Shown piece by piece: positions 35,901-43,635 of a stretch of DNA of 61,181 bases. Both the position numbers and the translations under genes were made by a program. Source of the stretch: Deltaproteobacteria bacterium. Lineage in GTDB: Bacteria; Myxococcota_A; UBA9160; SMWR01. How positions within the stretch are numbered: position 1 is the first letter of the stretch; the number at the start of each line of letters is the position of its first letter. The notes under the pieces are model-generated. The model saw nothing but the letters and a program-made list of their open reading frames with translations, did not search any database and had not been told where the DNA came from. Location: the NCBI GenBank assembly GCA_019310965.1, contig JAFDDG010000024.1, positions 1 to 61,181 of the forward strand, given 5' to 3'.

Positions 35901-36573
35901 CCAGCCGCTGGCGTCCGTCGAGATCATGCTCGCGGATGCGGCGCTCGAGCCGACGCTGCGCGAGCACGAAGCCCTGATCCGCGACGAGCTGAATGTGCAC
36001 GAGGTTCACTTCCTGGCTGCCGCCGACGATTATGTCGATTATCGCGTGAAGCCGAATTTTCGCGCGCTCGGTCCGAGGGTGGGCAAGCGCATGCCGGCGC
36101 TGAAGCAGGCGCTCACGCAGCAAGACGGTGCCGCGTTGCTGAGGGAGCTCGCCGCGGAAGGACGGGTGCGCGTCCCGGTGGACGACGCATTCGTCGAACT
36201 TGGCCCCGAAGAGCTGGCGGTGGATCTGGTCGCTCGAGAGGGCTACTCGGCGGCGAGCGGCGGCGCCGGGGTGGTGGTGCTCGGAACCGAGCTGACGACG
36301 GCGCTCGTCGACGAAGGGCTCTACCGCGAGGTGCTGAACCGCGTGCAGGGTTTCCGCAAGGAACTCGATCTCGAGTACACGGGGCGCATTCGCCTCACCC
36401 TCGCGGGGGCTGAGCGCCTGCTGGATGCGGTGCGCCCTCGGGTCGACGCGCTCGCGCGGGAGACCCTGGCGGTGGAGGTCACCTTCGACGCGGAGCCGGT
36501 GCCGGATGCGAGGGTTTCCGAAGCCCGCATCGACGGTGAGCCGCTGGTCCTGGGCCTCACTCTCGTGCGATGA
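32977..36573 (+). CDS. ileS: Isoleucyl-tRNA synthetase with an insert after the KMSKS loop
   Basis: This 1198-residue class I synthetase charges tRNA-Ile. The HIGH motif appears as GLPHNGHALTR near residue 60 and KMSKS as RKESKSKGNY near 629. The editing CP1 domain lies between (LLVWTTTPWTLPSN at about 226). The anticodon-binding domain follows FRWFFYASNPPW. About 110 residues (645-754) are inserted between PPEIILDAV and GADAFRWFF, where typical IleS proteins have fewer than 10 residues. The insert is hydrophilic, with KVRVKDPASQAPG at its end. The overall sequence resembles the IleS2-like, more eukaryote-like branch. The ATG follows an AGCATCACCGCCCC leader with no strong ribosome binding site. 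Confidence 0.94.
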   Translation: MSPPVFGKVAPVVHFPDAEARVREFWRREGIFKKSLAKRAGGPRFVFYEGPPTANGLPHNGHALTRVMKDVIPRYKSMCGFDVPRKGGWDTHGLPVEIEVEKELRISGKDAILEYGVEPFVRRCLDSVFRYTQEWNDFTEKLGFWLDLDEAYVTYHESYIESVWWALSELFRKGLLYQGHKVVWWWAQGGTVLSAAEVGEGYRTVDDPSVYVRFPLVDEPDTSLLVWTTTPWTLPSNSLAAVKPDVDYAVVRDGERKLVVAEALVASLEAKIGRELSVESRLRGEALVGRRYTPPFDWFTQREPGVDFWRVVGADFVDLDAGTGIVHIAPAFGEIDFELLRAEQERAPELPLLCAVRPDGGFDPEIAPAEFAGRWVKACDRDLIRALKQADLCWHAETIRHEYPYCERADDDPLIQYARPAWYVRTSAHKEAALANNAAIRWLPGHIQEGRFGDFLRNNVDWALSRERFWGTPLNVWVNDETGAMEAPESVAAILERNPEAFDEFDAARRADPDLSPHLRVHKPWIDRVTWTRPGEPGVYRRVPEVIDAWFDSGSMPFAQWGYPHRGRAEFEEAFPADFISEAIDQTRGWFHALLWVSTLVFDQRPAPHPYKSCIVLGHVADPAGRKESKSKGNYTPPEIILDAVQLEFAAVAPGAEPPARGQARVAREDYGGLDLKGKSAPVRVCRADAPDTVLDLELLPARLPRRVIELSPEDAVALDVSPAATGDTILPREVPGLPGGVKVRVKDPASQAPGADAFRWFFYASNPPWNPTRHSLSGVRAMQRELPLTLRNVYAFFTIYANVDGFDPGSDSARAGRRSAAERALVDRWILSELALTTKQVREHMDAFRVYEATQVLTAFVEALSNWYVRRNRERFWAPGLEPDKLDVHWTLYECLVASAKLLAPFLPFAAEEMWQNLVLRPLPNEPDTSVHLCDYPEADESSIDEELSRVMGTVRELVSLGLQVRTAEKLRVRQPLASVEIMLADAALEPTLREHEALIRDELNVHEVHFLAAADDYVDYRVKPNFRALGPRVGKRMPALKQALTQQDGAALLRELAAEGRVRVPVDDAFVELGPEELAVDLVAREGYSAASGGAGVVVLGTELTTALVDEGLYREVLNRVQGFRKELDLEYTGRIRLTLAGAERLLDAVRPRVDALARETLAVEVTFDAEPVPDARVSEARIDGEPLVLGLTLVR

Positions 36574-36622
36574 TGCTCACTCCGCCGCGCCAGCACGCTG
36601 TGGAATCACGAGGAGCCCTAGC

Positions 36623-37198
36623 ATGAGTAATCGCCAGAGACTGACAAAAGCCAGCATGGGTATCCGCGATGGCCTGCCTCTCGAGGCGAGCGCCGGCGGT
36701 GTGGAGGAGCTGCGCAAGGATGTCCAACGTCTGATGGACATGGAGGCCATCCGGCAGCTCAAACACGCCTATTTTCGCTGTATCGATTCGGCCAACTTCG
36801 AAGAGCTCGCGACTCTATTCCACGAGGAAGTGTCGGTGCACTTCATCGGCGGCACCTACGAATGGAAGCTGCAGGGCCGCGAGGACTATATGGAGGCGGT
36901 CAGGAAATCCTTCCACACCGAGGCGATTGGACACCACAACGGACACCACCCGGAGATCCAGATGCTGAGTGAGAGCGAAGCCACGGGCGTCTGGTATCTC
37001 GCCGACAATATGTGGATCCTGAGTGGCAACTTCTTCACCACCGGAACGGCGCTCTACTGGGATCGCTACCTCAAGGTCGACGGCCGCTGGGTCATCCGGG
37101 AGACGAAGTACGAGCGGCTCTACGAGATCACGCGGCAGCTCGACGAGAATCCGCCGCTGACGTCGCACTACCTGGCGCAGCACGGCAGTCGAGCCTGA
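36623..37198 (+). CDS. SnoaL-like/NTF2-fold protein
   Basis: This 191-residue protein has a short coiled N-terminal segment (GGVEELRKDVQRLMDMEAIRQ) leading into an NTF2-like cone fold: HAYFRCIDSANFEELATLFH, then VWYLADNMWIL and TGTALYWDRYLKVDGRWVI. This order is that of the SnoaL_4 type nuclear-transport-factor-2 family, which includes dehydratases, isomerases and ring-hydroxylating subunits. Catalytic residues cannot be assigned. An AGGAG ribosome binding site sits 9 bases before the ATG. It is 49 bp after ileS and may be read from the same transcript. Confidence 0.82.
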   Translation: MSNRQRLTKASMGIRDGLPLEASAGGVEELRKDVQRLMDMEAIRQLKHAYFRCIDSANFEELATLFHEEVSVHFIGGTYEWKLQGREDYMEAVRKSFHTEAIGHHNGHHPEIQMLSESEATGVWYLADNMWILSGNFFTTGTALYWDRYLKVDGRWVIRETKYERLYEITRQLDENPPLTSHYLAQHGSRA

Positions 37199-37353
37199 GC
37201 GGGCTGGGCCCGGCAACGGATCGGGAGCGGCGTTTCACCGGGCCGCGTTGAAGCCAGGAAAGCGCCATTTTTCCGCACCTTGAGGCGCTCGCTTGCCTGT
37301 ACCCCCGCGATTGCGAGTCAACACCGGGCGGTGACTGTCCGATCAGATATCGA

Positions 37354-37890
37354 GTGGACGACTTCAATCTGCAATTCCGGCGCTTTCTCCATCTCGATCG
37401 CAAGCGCCGGGGCGGTGGGCTCACGCCAGGCGAGCTGCGCCGCTGGATGAAGCTCAAGAGCATCCTGAACCAGGAGTTCTCTCCGGCGAGCGACAGCGAC
37501 GGTCTCGCACGCCGCGAGTCGGTGCGCGTGGCGGCGCGAGTCGGAGTCAGCTTTCGCGACCTCGGCCAGCTGCGGGAATGCCTGATGACCAACGTCTCGC
37601 GCGGCGGCCTCTTCATCGCGACGGACAACGCGCTCGACATCGGCACGAGCTTCGAGCTGTGCATCGAGCTCGAGAAGACCGGCGAAGTCATGGAGGTTCC
37701 TGTCGAGGTGGTCTCTCAGAATGCCCGTCCGGATCGCGGGACGTTCGAGCTGGGCATGGGGGTGCGATTCCGCGAGATGAACCCCGAGGTTCGCAGCAAG
37801 CTCGACGAGCTCTACGAGCTGAAGCTGCATCAGGCCCGCGAGCGTTCCGAGGCGAAGCGCGGACCCGCAGAGACGCAAGTGCCGGAGTAG
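37354..37890 (+). CDS. PilZ-domain protein
   Basis: The 178-residue protein has an N-terminal helical segment and a PilZ domain at about 50-160 (RRESVRVAARVGVSF, then MTNVSRGGLFIATD, and LGMGVRFREMNPEVRSKL). The RxxxR motif is RRESVR and the DxSxxG motif is NVSRGG, so c-di-GMP binding is possible, though the Asp is replaced by Asn. The form resembles the TIGR02266-type PilZ proteins of myxobacteria. The GTG start is the only one that keeps the helical segment. It lies next to a convergent HD-GYP gene, another part of c-di-GMP signalling. Confidence 0.8.
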   Translation: MDDFNLQFRRFLHLDRKRRGGGLTPGELRRWMKLKSILNQEFSPASDSDGLARRESVRVAARVGVSFRDLGQLRECLMTNVSRGGLFIATDNALDIGTSFELCIELEKTGEVMEVPVEVVSQNARPDRGTFELGMGVRFREMNPEVRSKLDELYELKLHQARERSEAKRGPAETQVPE

Positions 37891-37946
37891 CCTCGCTTCG
37901 GACGCAATGAATAGTGCGCCCGCAGCCGCGCAACCCGCGCGATCTA

Positions 37947-39209
37947 TCAGTCCATTGACACGATCTGGCCCTCGCGCACCAGGGTCAGGAACGCACCGAC
38001 CACGTCCGGATCGAATTGACGGCCGGCGTGGGCCTCGATCTCGTGCACGCCCTGCTCGAAGGGCAGCGGCTCCTTGTAGCTCGAGGCGTTCGTGATCGTG
38101 TCGAAGACCTCGCACACGGCGATGATGCGCGACTCGAGCGGGATGGCATCTGCCGAGAGCCCTTCCGGGTAGCCACCGCCGTCCCACCTTTCGTGGTGAT
38201 GCTGGACGATCGGGGCGAGATCTTGCCAGAGTCGGATGCGTCCGAGCATGCGGGCGCCCAGTGCGGCGTGTGCGGAAGCCGAGCGCGGATCGATCTGGCG
38301 TTTTCGATCGAGCTTCAGGAGGCCGATATCGTGAAGCAGTGCCGCGAAGTGCAATCGCTGCATGCGGTGTTCTTCGAGCCCCAGGCTGCGGCCGATGCGA
38401 TTCGCGAGCAGCGCGACGCGGCCGCTGTGCCCGCTGTGATAGCCGAGGTGCGAATCCAGCGCCGCGACCAACATGTCCGTCACGTGGGTGAAGAAGTTGC
38501 GCTGAGCATCCTGGAGGTCGCCGTTGCGCAGCGCCACGGAGGTCAGGCTGCCCAGGGTGCTGAGCGCGCTGATCTCTTCCGGGGCTACGCTCTTCACGTC
38601 GGGTTGGGCGACTGTGACGATGGCGCCCATGGGCGCGGCTTCGCCGGCGATCGGTATGGCGGCGAGTGCGGCGCATTCGCCGTCGGCGGCGCGCAGGGCT
38701 GGGCGTCCCTCGCTCATCACGAGGTTGACCAGCGACGCAAGCGGTTCGGCGATGCGTTGCTGGAGCTTCTCGGCGTCGCCGCCGGCGGTACTCAGGCACG
38801 TTGGCGCTGCGCCCGGCTCGCTGCGCGAGAACACGAAGCAGGCGTCGGCGTCACTCAACACCATGCCGCCGTTGGCGGTGACCTCGGCTGCGTCGTGGCC
38901 ATATCGGGCGGCGGCGAGGTTGCCGGCCGCGTCGAGCAGTGCCACCAGGTGGCGGTTGTCGCGATCCATGCGCTCCAGCGAGCGACGCGTGGTGATTCGC
39001 AGAGTCAGGAACGAAGCCATCGAGAGCATCGCGATCGAGATCACCGCCGCGATCAGTCCGATGCTGATGAGGCGATCGTCGACGCCTGGCAGCACGAAGC
39101 GATCGACTACGACACCGAGGGCGATCAGCGGCACGATGGCCCCGAGGAAGTATGCCGTGAGGGCGGTGCGATCGAGTTTTTGCGAGAAGATCGAAGAGCG
39201 ATGCTCCAT
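37947..39209 (-). CDS. HD-GYP domain protein with two transmembrane helices
   Basis: This 420-residue protein has two N-terminal transmembrane helices (about 17-40 and 46-68), a GAF-like middle domain (about 80-235) and a C-terminal HD-GYP domain (about 245-415). The metal site is visible as HSGHSGRV, LLHDIG and HHHERWDGGGYPEGL, with VCEVFDTI following. This is the pattern of c-di-GMP phosphodiesterases of the RpfG class. No receiver domain is present, so input is probably through the GAF-like domain or membrane part. The 175-bp leader is rich in inverted repeats. Confidence 0.9.
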   Translation of the reverse strand: MEHRSSIFSQKLDRTALTAYFLGAIVPLIALGVVVDRFVLPGVDDRLISIGLIAAVISIAMLSMASFLTLRITTRRSLERMDRDNRHLVALLDAAGNLAAARYGHDAAEVTANGGMVLSDADACFVFSRSEPGAAPTCLSTAGGDAEKLQQRIAEPLASLVNLVMSEGRPALRAADGECAALAAIPIAGEAAPMGAIVTVAQPDVKSVAPEEISALSTLGSLTSVALRNGDLQDAQRNFFTHVTDMLVAALDSHLGYHSGHSGRVALLANRIGRSLGLEEHRMQRLHFAALLHDIGLLKLDRKRQIDPRSASAHAALGARMLGRIRLWQDLAPIVQHHHERWDGGGYPEGLSADAIPLESRIIAVCEVFDTITNASSYKEPLPFEQGVHEIEAHAGRQFDPDVVGAFLTLVREGQIVSMD

Positions 39210-39384
39210 GTGTGCCTCGAGGGATGGAAACCGACCGGGGGGTCGAGGCGTTATCGGCGCAGGCTGCTGGTGCCTGTAGCGGCTTTCCCCCGGGGGGAAG
39301 CAGTGTGTGCGGACCGCTGAGCTGATGCCTGCCAGGGCTGCCCCTCGAGCATGCGCTGTGCGCGGACGGCGCTAAGCATTCGCC
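39210..39384 (-). promoter_or_regulatory. Structured leader region of the HD-GYP gene
   Basis: The divergent region between the HD-GYP gene and mutM contains a near-perfect palindrome CTTTCCCCCGGGGGGAAG (39283-39300) and a small hairpin (CAGGC/GCCTG, about 39260-39276). It must hold the promoters of both genes. A riboswitch was considered but no known c-di-GMP aptamer consensus was matched. Confidence 0.3.
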
Positions 39385-40260
39385 ATGCCCGAACTGCCCG
39401 AAGTCGAGGTGACCCGGCGGCGGATCGAGCCGCTTCTGGTCGGGCGGCGCATCCGCCGGCTGGAGACCACCGGCCAGAGCTATTTCTTCCTCACCCAGCC
39501 GGCGCGCCTGAAGCGCCGTCTGAAGGGGCGCACGGTGGAATGCCTGGAGCGAGTCGGCAAGTACCTGGTGCTGCTGCTCGACGACGGCGGCCGTCTGGTG
39601 ATTCACCTCGGGATGACGGGCCAGCTCTTCGGCGCGGGTGCCAGCAGCCTGCGTCTGCTCTCGGCCACCGCTCGCGCAGCACTCACGCCGGAGCAGCAGC
39701 AGAGCTTCCGGCCCGACGCGCACACTCATCTGCGCTTTCGCTTCGACGACGACGGACCGGCGGTATTTCTGCGTGATGTGCGCAAGTTCGGGAAGGTGCT
39801 GTGGCTGGCGCCCGGCGAAGCGCATCCGCGGCTCGAACGTCTAGGGGTGGACGCACTGAGTGTGACGGGCGATCTGCTGTTCGGTGCGAGTCGAAAACGC
39901 GACACAGCCGTCAAGAGCTTCCTCCTGGACCAATCCATCGTGGCCGGCATCGGCAACATCTACGCCGATGAAGCGCTGCACCTCGCGAAATTGCGCCCGA
40001 CGCGCCGCGCGCGCCGGCTGACGCGCGCAGAGTGCGAGAAGCTGGCCGAGGCACTGCGCGGCGTGCTCGAGCGTTCGATCGAGACCGGGGGTTCGAGCAT
40101 TCGCGACTACGTCACGCCGGACGGCAGCGACGGGGGGTTCCAGGACGAGCGGCGCGTGTACGCTCGCAAGGGGGAGCCCTGCTGCACGTGTGGTACGGCC
40201 GTGCGCCGAATCGTCGTTGGGCAACGCAGCACTCACTACTGCGCGTCGTGCCAGAGGTAG
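39385..40260 (+). CDS. mutM: Formamidopyrimidine-DNA glycosylase (Fpg/MutM)
   Basis: This 291-residue base-excision repair enzyme removes 8-oxoguanine and formamidopyrimidines. The catalytic N-terminus MPELPEVEVTRRR gives Pro2 (nucleophile) and Glu3/Glu6. VIHLGMTGQL and the H2TH region (LLDQSIVAGIGNIYADEAL, with the Asn of GNIYADE) are standard. The C-terminal zinc finger has four cysteines: CCTCGTAVRR and HYCASC. Length is slightly above the usual 270, due to an insertion near residues 95-115. The rqcH-like gene follows by 3 bp, so the two are probably co-transcribed. Confidence 0.95.
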   Translation: MPELPEVEVTRRRIEPLLVGRRIRRLETTGQSYFFLTQPARLKRRLKGRTVECLERVGKYLVLLLDDGGRLVIHLGMTGQLFGAGASSLRLLSATARAALTPEQQQSFRPDAHTHLRFRFDDDGPAVFLRDVRKFGKVLWLAPGEAHPRLERLGVDALSVTGDLLFGASRKRDTAVKSFLLDQSIVAGIGNIYADEALHLAKLRPTRRARRLTRAECEKLAEALRGVLERSIETGGSSIRDYVTPDGSDGGFQDERRVYARKGEPCCTCGTAVRRIVVGQRSTHYCASCQR

Positions 40261-40263
40261 TTG

Positions 40264-41784
40264 ATGCTCTCGTTCGTCGAGCTAGAGCGCGTGGTGCGCG
40301 TCCTCTCGGAGCGTTTCGCCGGGTCCCAGGGCTGGCAGATCCAGGACATCGCGCAGCCGGATGCGGAGCGCGTGGTGCTCAGCCTGTACGGGCGAGAGTC
40401 CGGCGCTGCCTCGGGTCGTTGCCACCTGTTGCTGTGTTGTTCTGCAGAAGCGGGTCGGTTGTCGCTGCTGGCGCGGTCGCCGCGCAGGCCGCCCGTGCCG
40501 CCGGGTTTCGCGCAGTGGCTGAAGGCCCACGTCGTCGGCGCGCGCGTACGCGACCTCCGGCTGCTTGGGCGCGATCGGATCGTTGGCATCGACCTGATGG
40601 GACGCGACGATTGCCGACAGCTGGTGCTGCAGCTCTTCGGCCGGCGTAGCAACGTCTACGCGCTCGACGGGGAGGGGCGTGTTGTCGGGAGCCTGCGACC
40701 GCTTGCCGCCACGCGTCCGGAGTTCTCACAGCACCAGCTGTGGCGTGCGCCGGAGGGTGGGCCGCCGCGCGTCGGAGCCGATCGCTTCGCCGATTGCGAC
40801 GACTCGCAGCTCGTCGCGGCAGTCGAGGAGCATTACGCCGAGTGTGAGGCGGAGAGCGCCGCCGATGCGTTGCGTCGGCGCATCGATCGTGCCCTTGCGA
40901 AGCAGGAGCGCCGGATTGCACGAAAGCTCGAGAAACTCGATGAGGAGCTCGCCGCAGCTGCTGGGGCCGAGGAGCTGGCGCGGCATGGTGAGCTGCTGAA
41001 GGGCGCCCTCGGGCTCGTCGAACGCCGCGCGACGCAAGTAGTGGTGCACGATCCGGCGACGGGTTCCGATGTCGTGATCTCGCTCGACCCTTCGAAGTCG
41101 CCGGCGGAGAATCTCGACCAGCTCTTCAAGCGCTACAAGAAGGCGCTGCGCAAACTGGTGAAGGGTGGGGCGCAGCAGGACGCGGTTCGGGGCGCCGCCA
41201 TCGCACTGGCGGGGCTGCGCTCCGACTTCGAGGCCGTGGCCGGGCCGGAGGCACTCGAGGCGTTCGCACAGGTGGACGAGGTCGCGGCGCTCCTCGCTCG
41301 CCACGCGCCCGCAGCGCAGACGCCCGGCCAGAAGCCCGCTGCGAAGCAGCGCGCGGAGGTGCAGCTTGGCAAGCGCAGCGTGCCGCGCCGGCTGGCGCCG
41401 CGGCGCTATCCCACTCAGGGCGGCCTCGAAATCTGGGTCGGGCGCAGCGATGCGGCCAACGACTTCCTCACCATGCGCCTGGCGCGGGGCAAGGATCTCT
41501 TCTTCCACCTCGACGGAGCGCCGGGCTCCCACGTCATCCTGCGCACAGGGGGCCGCGACGATCCGCCCTCCGACGCCGTCATCGATGCCTGCGAGCTGGC
41601 GGTGCACTACTCGAAGGCGAAGAAGGCTACTCGTGCCGACGTTCACGTTGTGCCGATCCGCAACGTCAAGAAGCCCAAGGGTGCGAAGCCCGGCCTCGTG
41701 CATGTCCACGGTGGCCGCACCATCCACCTGCGCCGCATTCCGGCGCGGCTCGAGCGTCTGCTCGGCTCTCGTATCGAAGACTGA
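40264..41784 (+). CDS. rqcH: NFACT-family RqcH/Rqc2 homologue
   Basis: This 506-residue protein has an N-terminal NFACT-N region (about 1-180), a coiled-coil middle (about 185-330, including KQERRIARKLEKLDEELAA), and a C-terminal NFACT-R domain (about 385-490) with WVGRSDAANDFLTMRLARGK, LFFHLDGAPGSHVIL and AVHYSKAKKATRADV. NFACT proteins such as RqcH bind obstructed 50S subunits and add C-terminal Ala tails in ribosome quality control. The middle region is of normal size for bacterial members. The start could be the TTG three bases earlier; the ATG is preferred. Confidence 0.88.
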   Translation: MLSFVELERVVRVLSERFAGSQGWQIQDIAQPDAERVVLSLYGRESGAASGRCHLLLCCSAEAGRLSLLARSPRRPPVPPGFAQWLKAHVVGARVRDLRLLGRDRIVGIDLMGRDDCRQLVLQLFGRRSNVYALDGEGRVVGSLRPLAATRPEFSQHQLWRAPEGGPPRVGADRFADCDDSQLVAAVEEHYAECEAESAADALRRRIDRALAKQERRIARKLEKLDEELAAAAGAEELARHGELLKGALGLVERRATQVVVHDPATGSDVVISLDPSKSPAENLDQLFKRYKKALRKLVKGGAQQDAVRGAAIALAGLRSDFEAVAGPEALEAFAQVDEVAALLARHAPAAQTPGQKPAAKQRAEVQLGKRSVPRRLAPRRYPTQGGLEIWVGRSDAANDFLTMRLARGKDLFFHLDGAPGSHVILRTGGRDDPPSDAVIDACELAVHYSKAKKATRADVHVVPIRNVKKPKGAKPGLVHVHGGRTIHLRRIPARLERLLGSRIED

Positions 41785-41808
41785 GAGAGCGGCTCCGCCG
41801 TCCCGTTC

Positions 41809-42756
41809 TCAGACTTCGATGAGAACCTTGAGCGCGCCCGGGGCGTTGGCGCGCTCGAGGGCTTCGGTGCCGCGGGAGAGCGGCACTCGGTCGGTGATCA
41901 GGGAGCGCACGTCGACCGCACCGAGCTCCAGAGCCCGCAGCGCTGGCGGGAAGGGTCCGCAGCGCGAGCCCACCACCTGGATCTCGTCGATGACCAGCGG
42001 TGAAAGGTCGACGCTGAGCTGCTCCGCGACCGTGCTCTTGAGCACCAGCGTACCGCGGGGGCGCAGCACCGCGATGGCGCGCTCGAAACCCTCGGCGGTT
42101 CCCGTCGCCTCGACCACCAGCGACACCGGCTCGCCGCGCCAGTCGTCGAGCAGCAACGTCTCGATGTCGCGCTTGGCGAGAATCGCCAACTTCTCGCGGT
42201 GCTTGCCGACGCACACCACCCGCGCGCCTGCGTGATGCAGCACCTGGGCCACCAGCAGGCCGAGCTTGCCGTCGCCGAGAACGATGCACTCGCGACCGGG
42301 TTCGATGTGCACCTGTTCGAGAATCTCGAAGGCGGCCGCCAGCGGCTCGGTGAAGACGGCGAGCTCGTCGGCAACCGCGTCCGGCACCGGGTGCAGGTTC
42401 GCCACCGGCACGCGCACCCGCTCCGCGAACGCGCCGTCGGCGTCGTGGATGCCCATGACCGTGCGGGAGGGGCAGTGGCGCTGTAGGCCCTGGTGACACA
42501 CCGGGCAGTTTCGGCAGGCAAAGTTGATCTCACCCACCACGCGCTGGCCGCGCAGCTCCGCCGGCCCCTGCTCCACCGTGCCCACGAACTCGTGGCCGAG
42601 GGTGCCCTGGAAGCCCATGTAGCCGCGCACGATCTCGAGATCCGTGTTGCAGATACCCGCCAGGGAGACGTTGACGAGGACGCTGTCCTCGCACACCTCG
42701 GGCTCGGCGACATTCTGCACCTGGATGCGTTGACCGTCGAATCGCAATGCGCGCAC
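41809..42756 (-). CDS. Zinc-dependent alcohol dehydrogenase-like MDR protein
   Basis: This 315-residue medium-chain dehydrogenase has the catalytic zinc Cys in GICNTDLEIVRG, GHEFVG, structural cysteines in ACRNCPVCHQGLQRHC, and the NAD motif VLGDGKLGLLVAQ. The overall sequence resembles glutathione-independent MDR enzymes annotated as threonine- or sorbitol-dehydrogenase-like. The substrate is unknown. It is the third zinc MDR dehydrogenase in the window, and not closely similar to the other two. It is transcribed alone, convergent with rqcH (24 bp between stops). Confidence 0.87.
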   Translation of the reverse strand: MRALRFDGQRIQVQNVAEPEVCEDSVLVNVSLAGICNTDLEIVRGYMGFQGTLGHEFVGTVEQGPAELRGQRVVGEINFACRNCPVCHQGLQRHCPSRTVMGIHDADGAFAERVRVPVANLHPVPDAVADELAVFTEPLAAAFEILEQVHIEPGRECIVLGDGKLGLLVAQVLHHAGARVVCVGKHREKLAILAKRDIETLLLDDWRGEPVSLVVEATGTAEGFERAIAVLRPRGTLVLKSTVAEQLSVDLSPLVIDEIQVVGSRCGPFPPALRALELGAVDVRSLITDRVPLSRGTEALERANAPGALKVLIEV

Positions 42757-42984
42757 GGCGGCGAGAGCTTAGGTGCTTCGCGGCGCGCGGGAAATACCCC
42801 GCGCCAGCGCGGCTGTCATGGGGGTTTCGCGGATCATCGCCGCGCGGATGTTCGGGAATGTCGGGTCGTGGGCCGCGATGCATGATGGGCCGGCGCACTC
42901 TTCGTTCTCATCGTCGTGCTCGGGGTGCGCGGCTTCGCACCACAGGCGCTGCGCCTCTGGAATTGGAGTCCGAAAGCGGCGGCT

Positions 42985-43158
42985 GCCGCGTCACGAGTAC
43001 GTGCCGTTCGACGAGGTCCTGCGGGTGCCGCTGGTGAGCTCCTGTCGCGCTTCTTTGGAGCGGAGGCCGGCCGCTCACCGAGGACGAGCAACCTGCGGCG
43101 CCGGGTGCTCTCGGAGGAGCGTCTCGACGAGCTGCGGCAGCTCGGCTACGTCGAATGA
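42985..43158 (+). pseudogene. Sulfatase remnant (frameshifted, internally deleted)
   Basis: In one frame the segment reads RHEYVPFDEVLRVPLV, as in the conserved arylsulfatase block before the C-terminal domain. In a second frame it ends RVLSEERLDELRQLGYVE and stop, the C-terminal tail of sulfatases. The intact sulfatase at the right end of the window ends LRQLGYVE as well. Only about 100 bp separate the two blocks where more than 100 residues would be expected. It is best read as a decayed gene. Confidence 0.5.
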
Positions 43159-43203
43159 GCGAGACTTGGCGAAGCGCGGCGGCTCGGGCATCCTGCACTC
43201 GAC

Positions 43204-43539
43204 ATGGAGAGGGTCGACCGAGCCGGGCGTTTCCGCATTGGGCAGGTGGTGCGGCACCGCCTATTTCCGTTTCGCGGTGTGATCTTCGACGTCGATCCGA
43301 CCTTTTCCAATACCGAGGAGTGGTGGCTCTCGATTCCGGAGCACGTGCGCCCACGCAGAGATCAGCCCTACTACCACGTGCTGGCCGAGAACGCGGAAAC
43401 CACCTACGTGGCGTACGTGTCCGAGCAGAATCTGCGGATCGACGAGAGCGGCCAGCCGTGCCGGCACCCGCTGGTGCCACAGCTCTTCGGCGAGCTGAAC
43501 GACGGCCACTACGCGCTGCTCGAACGCCGCGTCAACTAG
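43204..43539 (+). CDS. hspQ: HspQ-family heat shock protein (hemimethylated DNA-binding protein)
   Basis: This 111-residue protein matches HspQ/YccV: FRIGQVVRHRLFPFRGVIFDVDP at the N-terminus, then EWWLSIP, QPYYHVLAEN and YVSEQNL, with ELNDGHYALLERRVN at the end. HspQ is a small heat-inducible protein that promotes Lon-dependent proteolysis and binds hemimethylated DNA in enterobacteria. The ATG is well placed. It follows the sulfatase remnant by 46 bp and stands alone. Confidence 0.9.
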   Translation: MERVDRAGRFRIGQVVRHRLFPFRGVIFDVDPTFSNTEEWWLSIPEHVRPRRDQPYYHVLAENAETTYVAYVSEQNLRIDESGQPCRHPLVPQLFGELNDGHYALLERRVN

Positions 43540-43635
43540 GAGCCGGACCCGAGAACTCCGCCTCGCCCGGCTCAACCCGCTGCGGCGAAGCACCGAGGGG
43601 CTGGGTACCCTTTCGCCAGGAGACGATGCGCCCAC

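Noticed and set aside
39210-39384. Possible c-di-GMP riboswitch upstream of the HD-GYP gene
   Set aside because: The region has hairpins and an AAAGCC segment, but the conserved GEMM-type elements could not be matched; a covariance-model search would decide.
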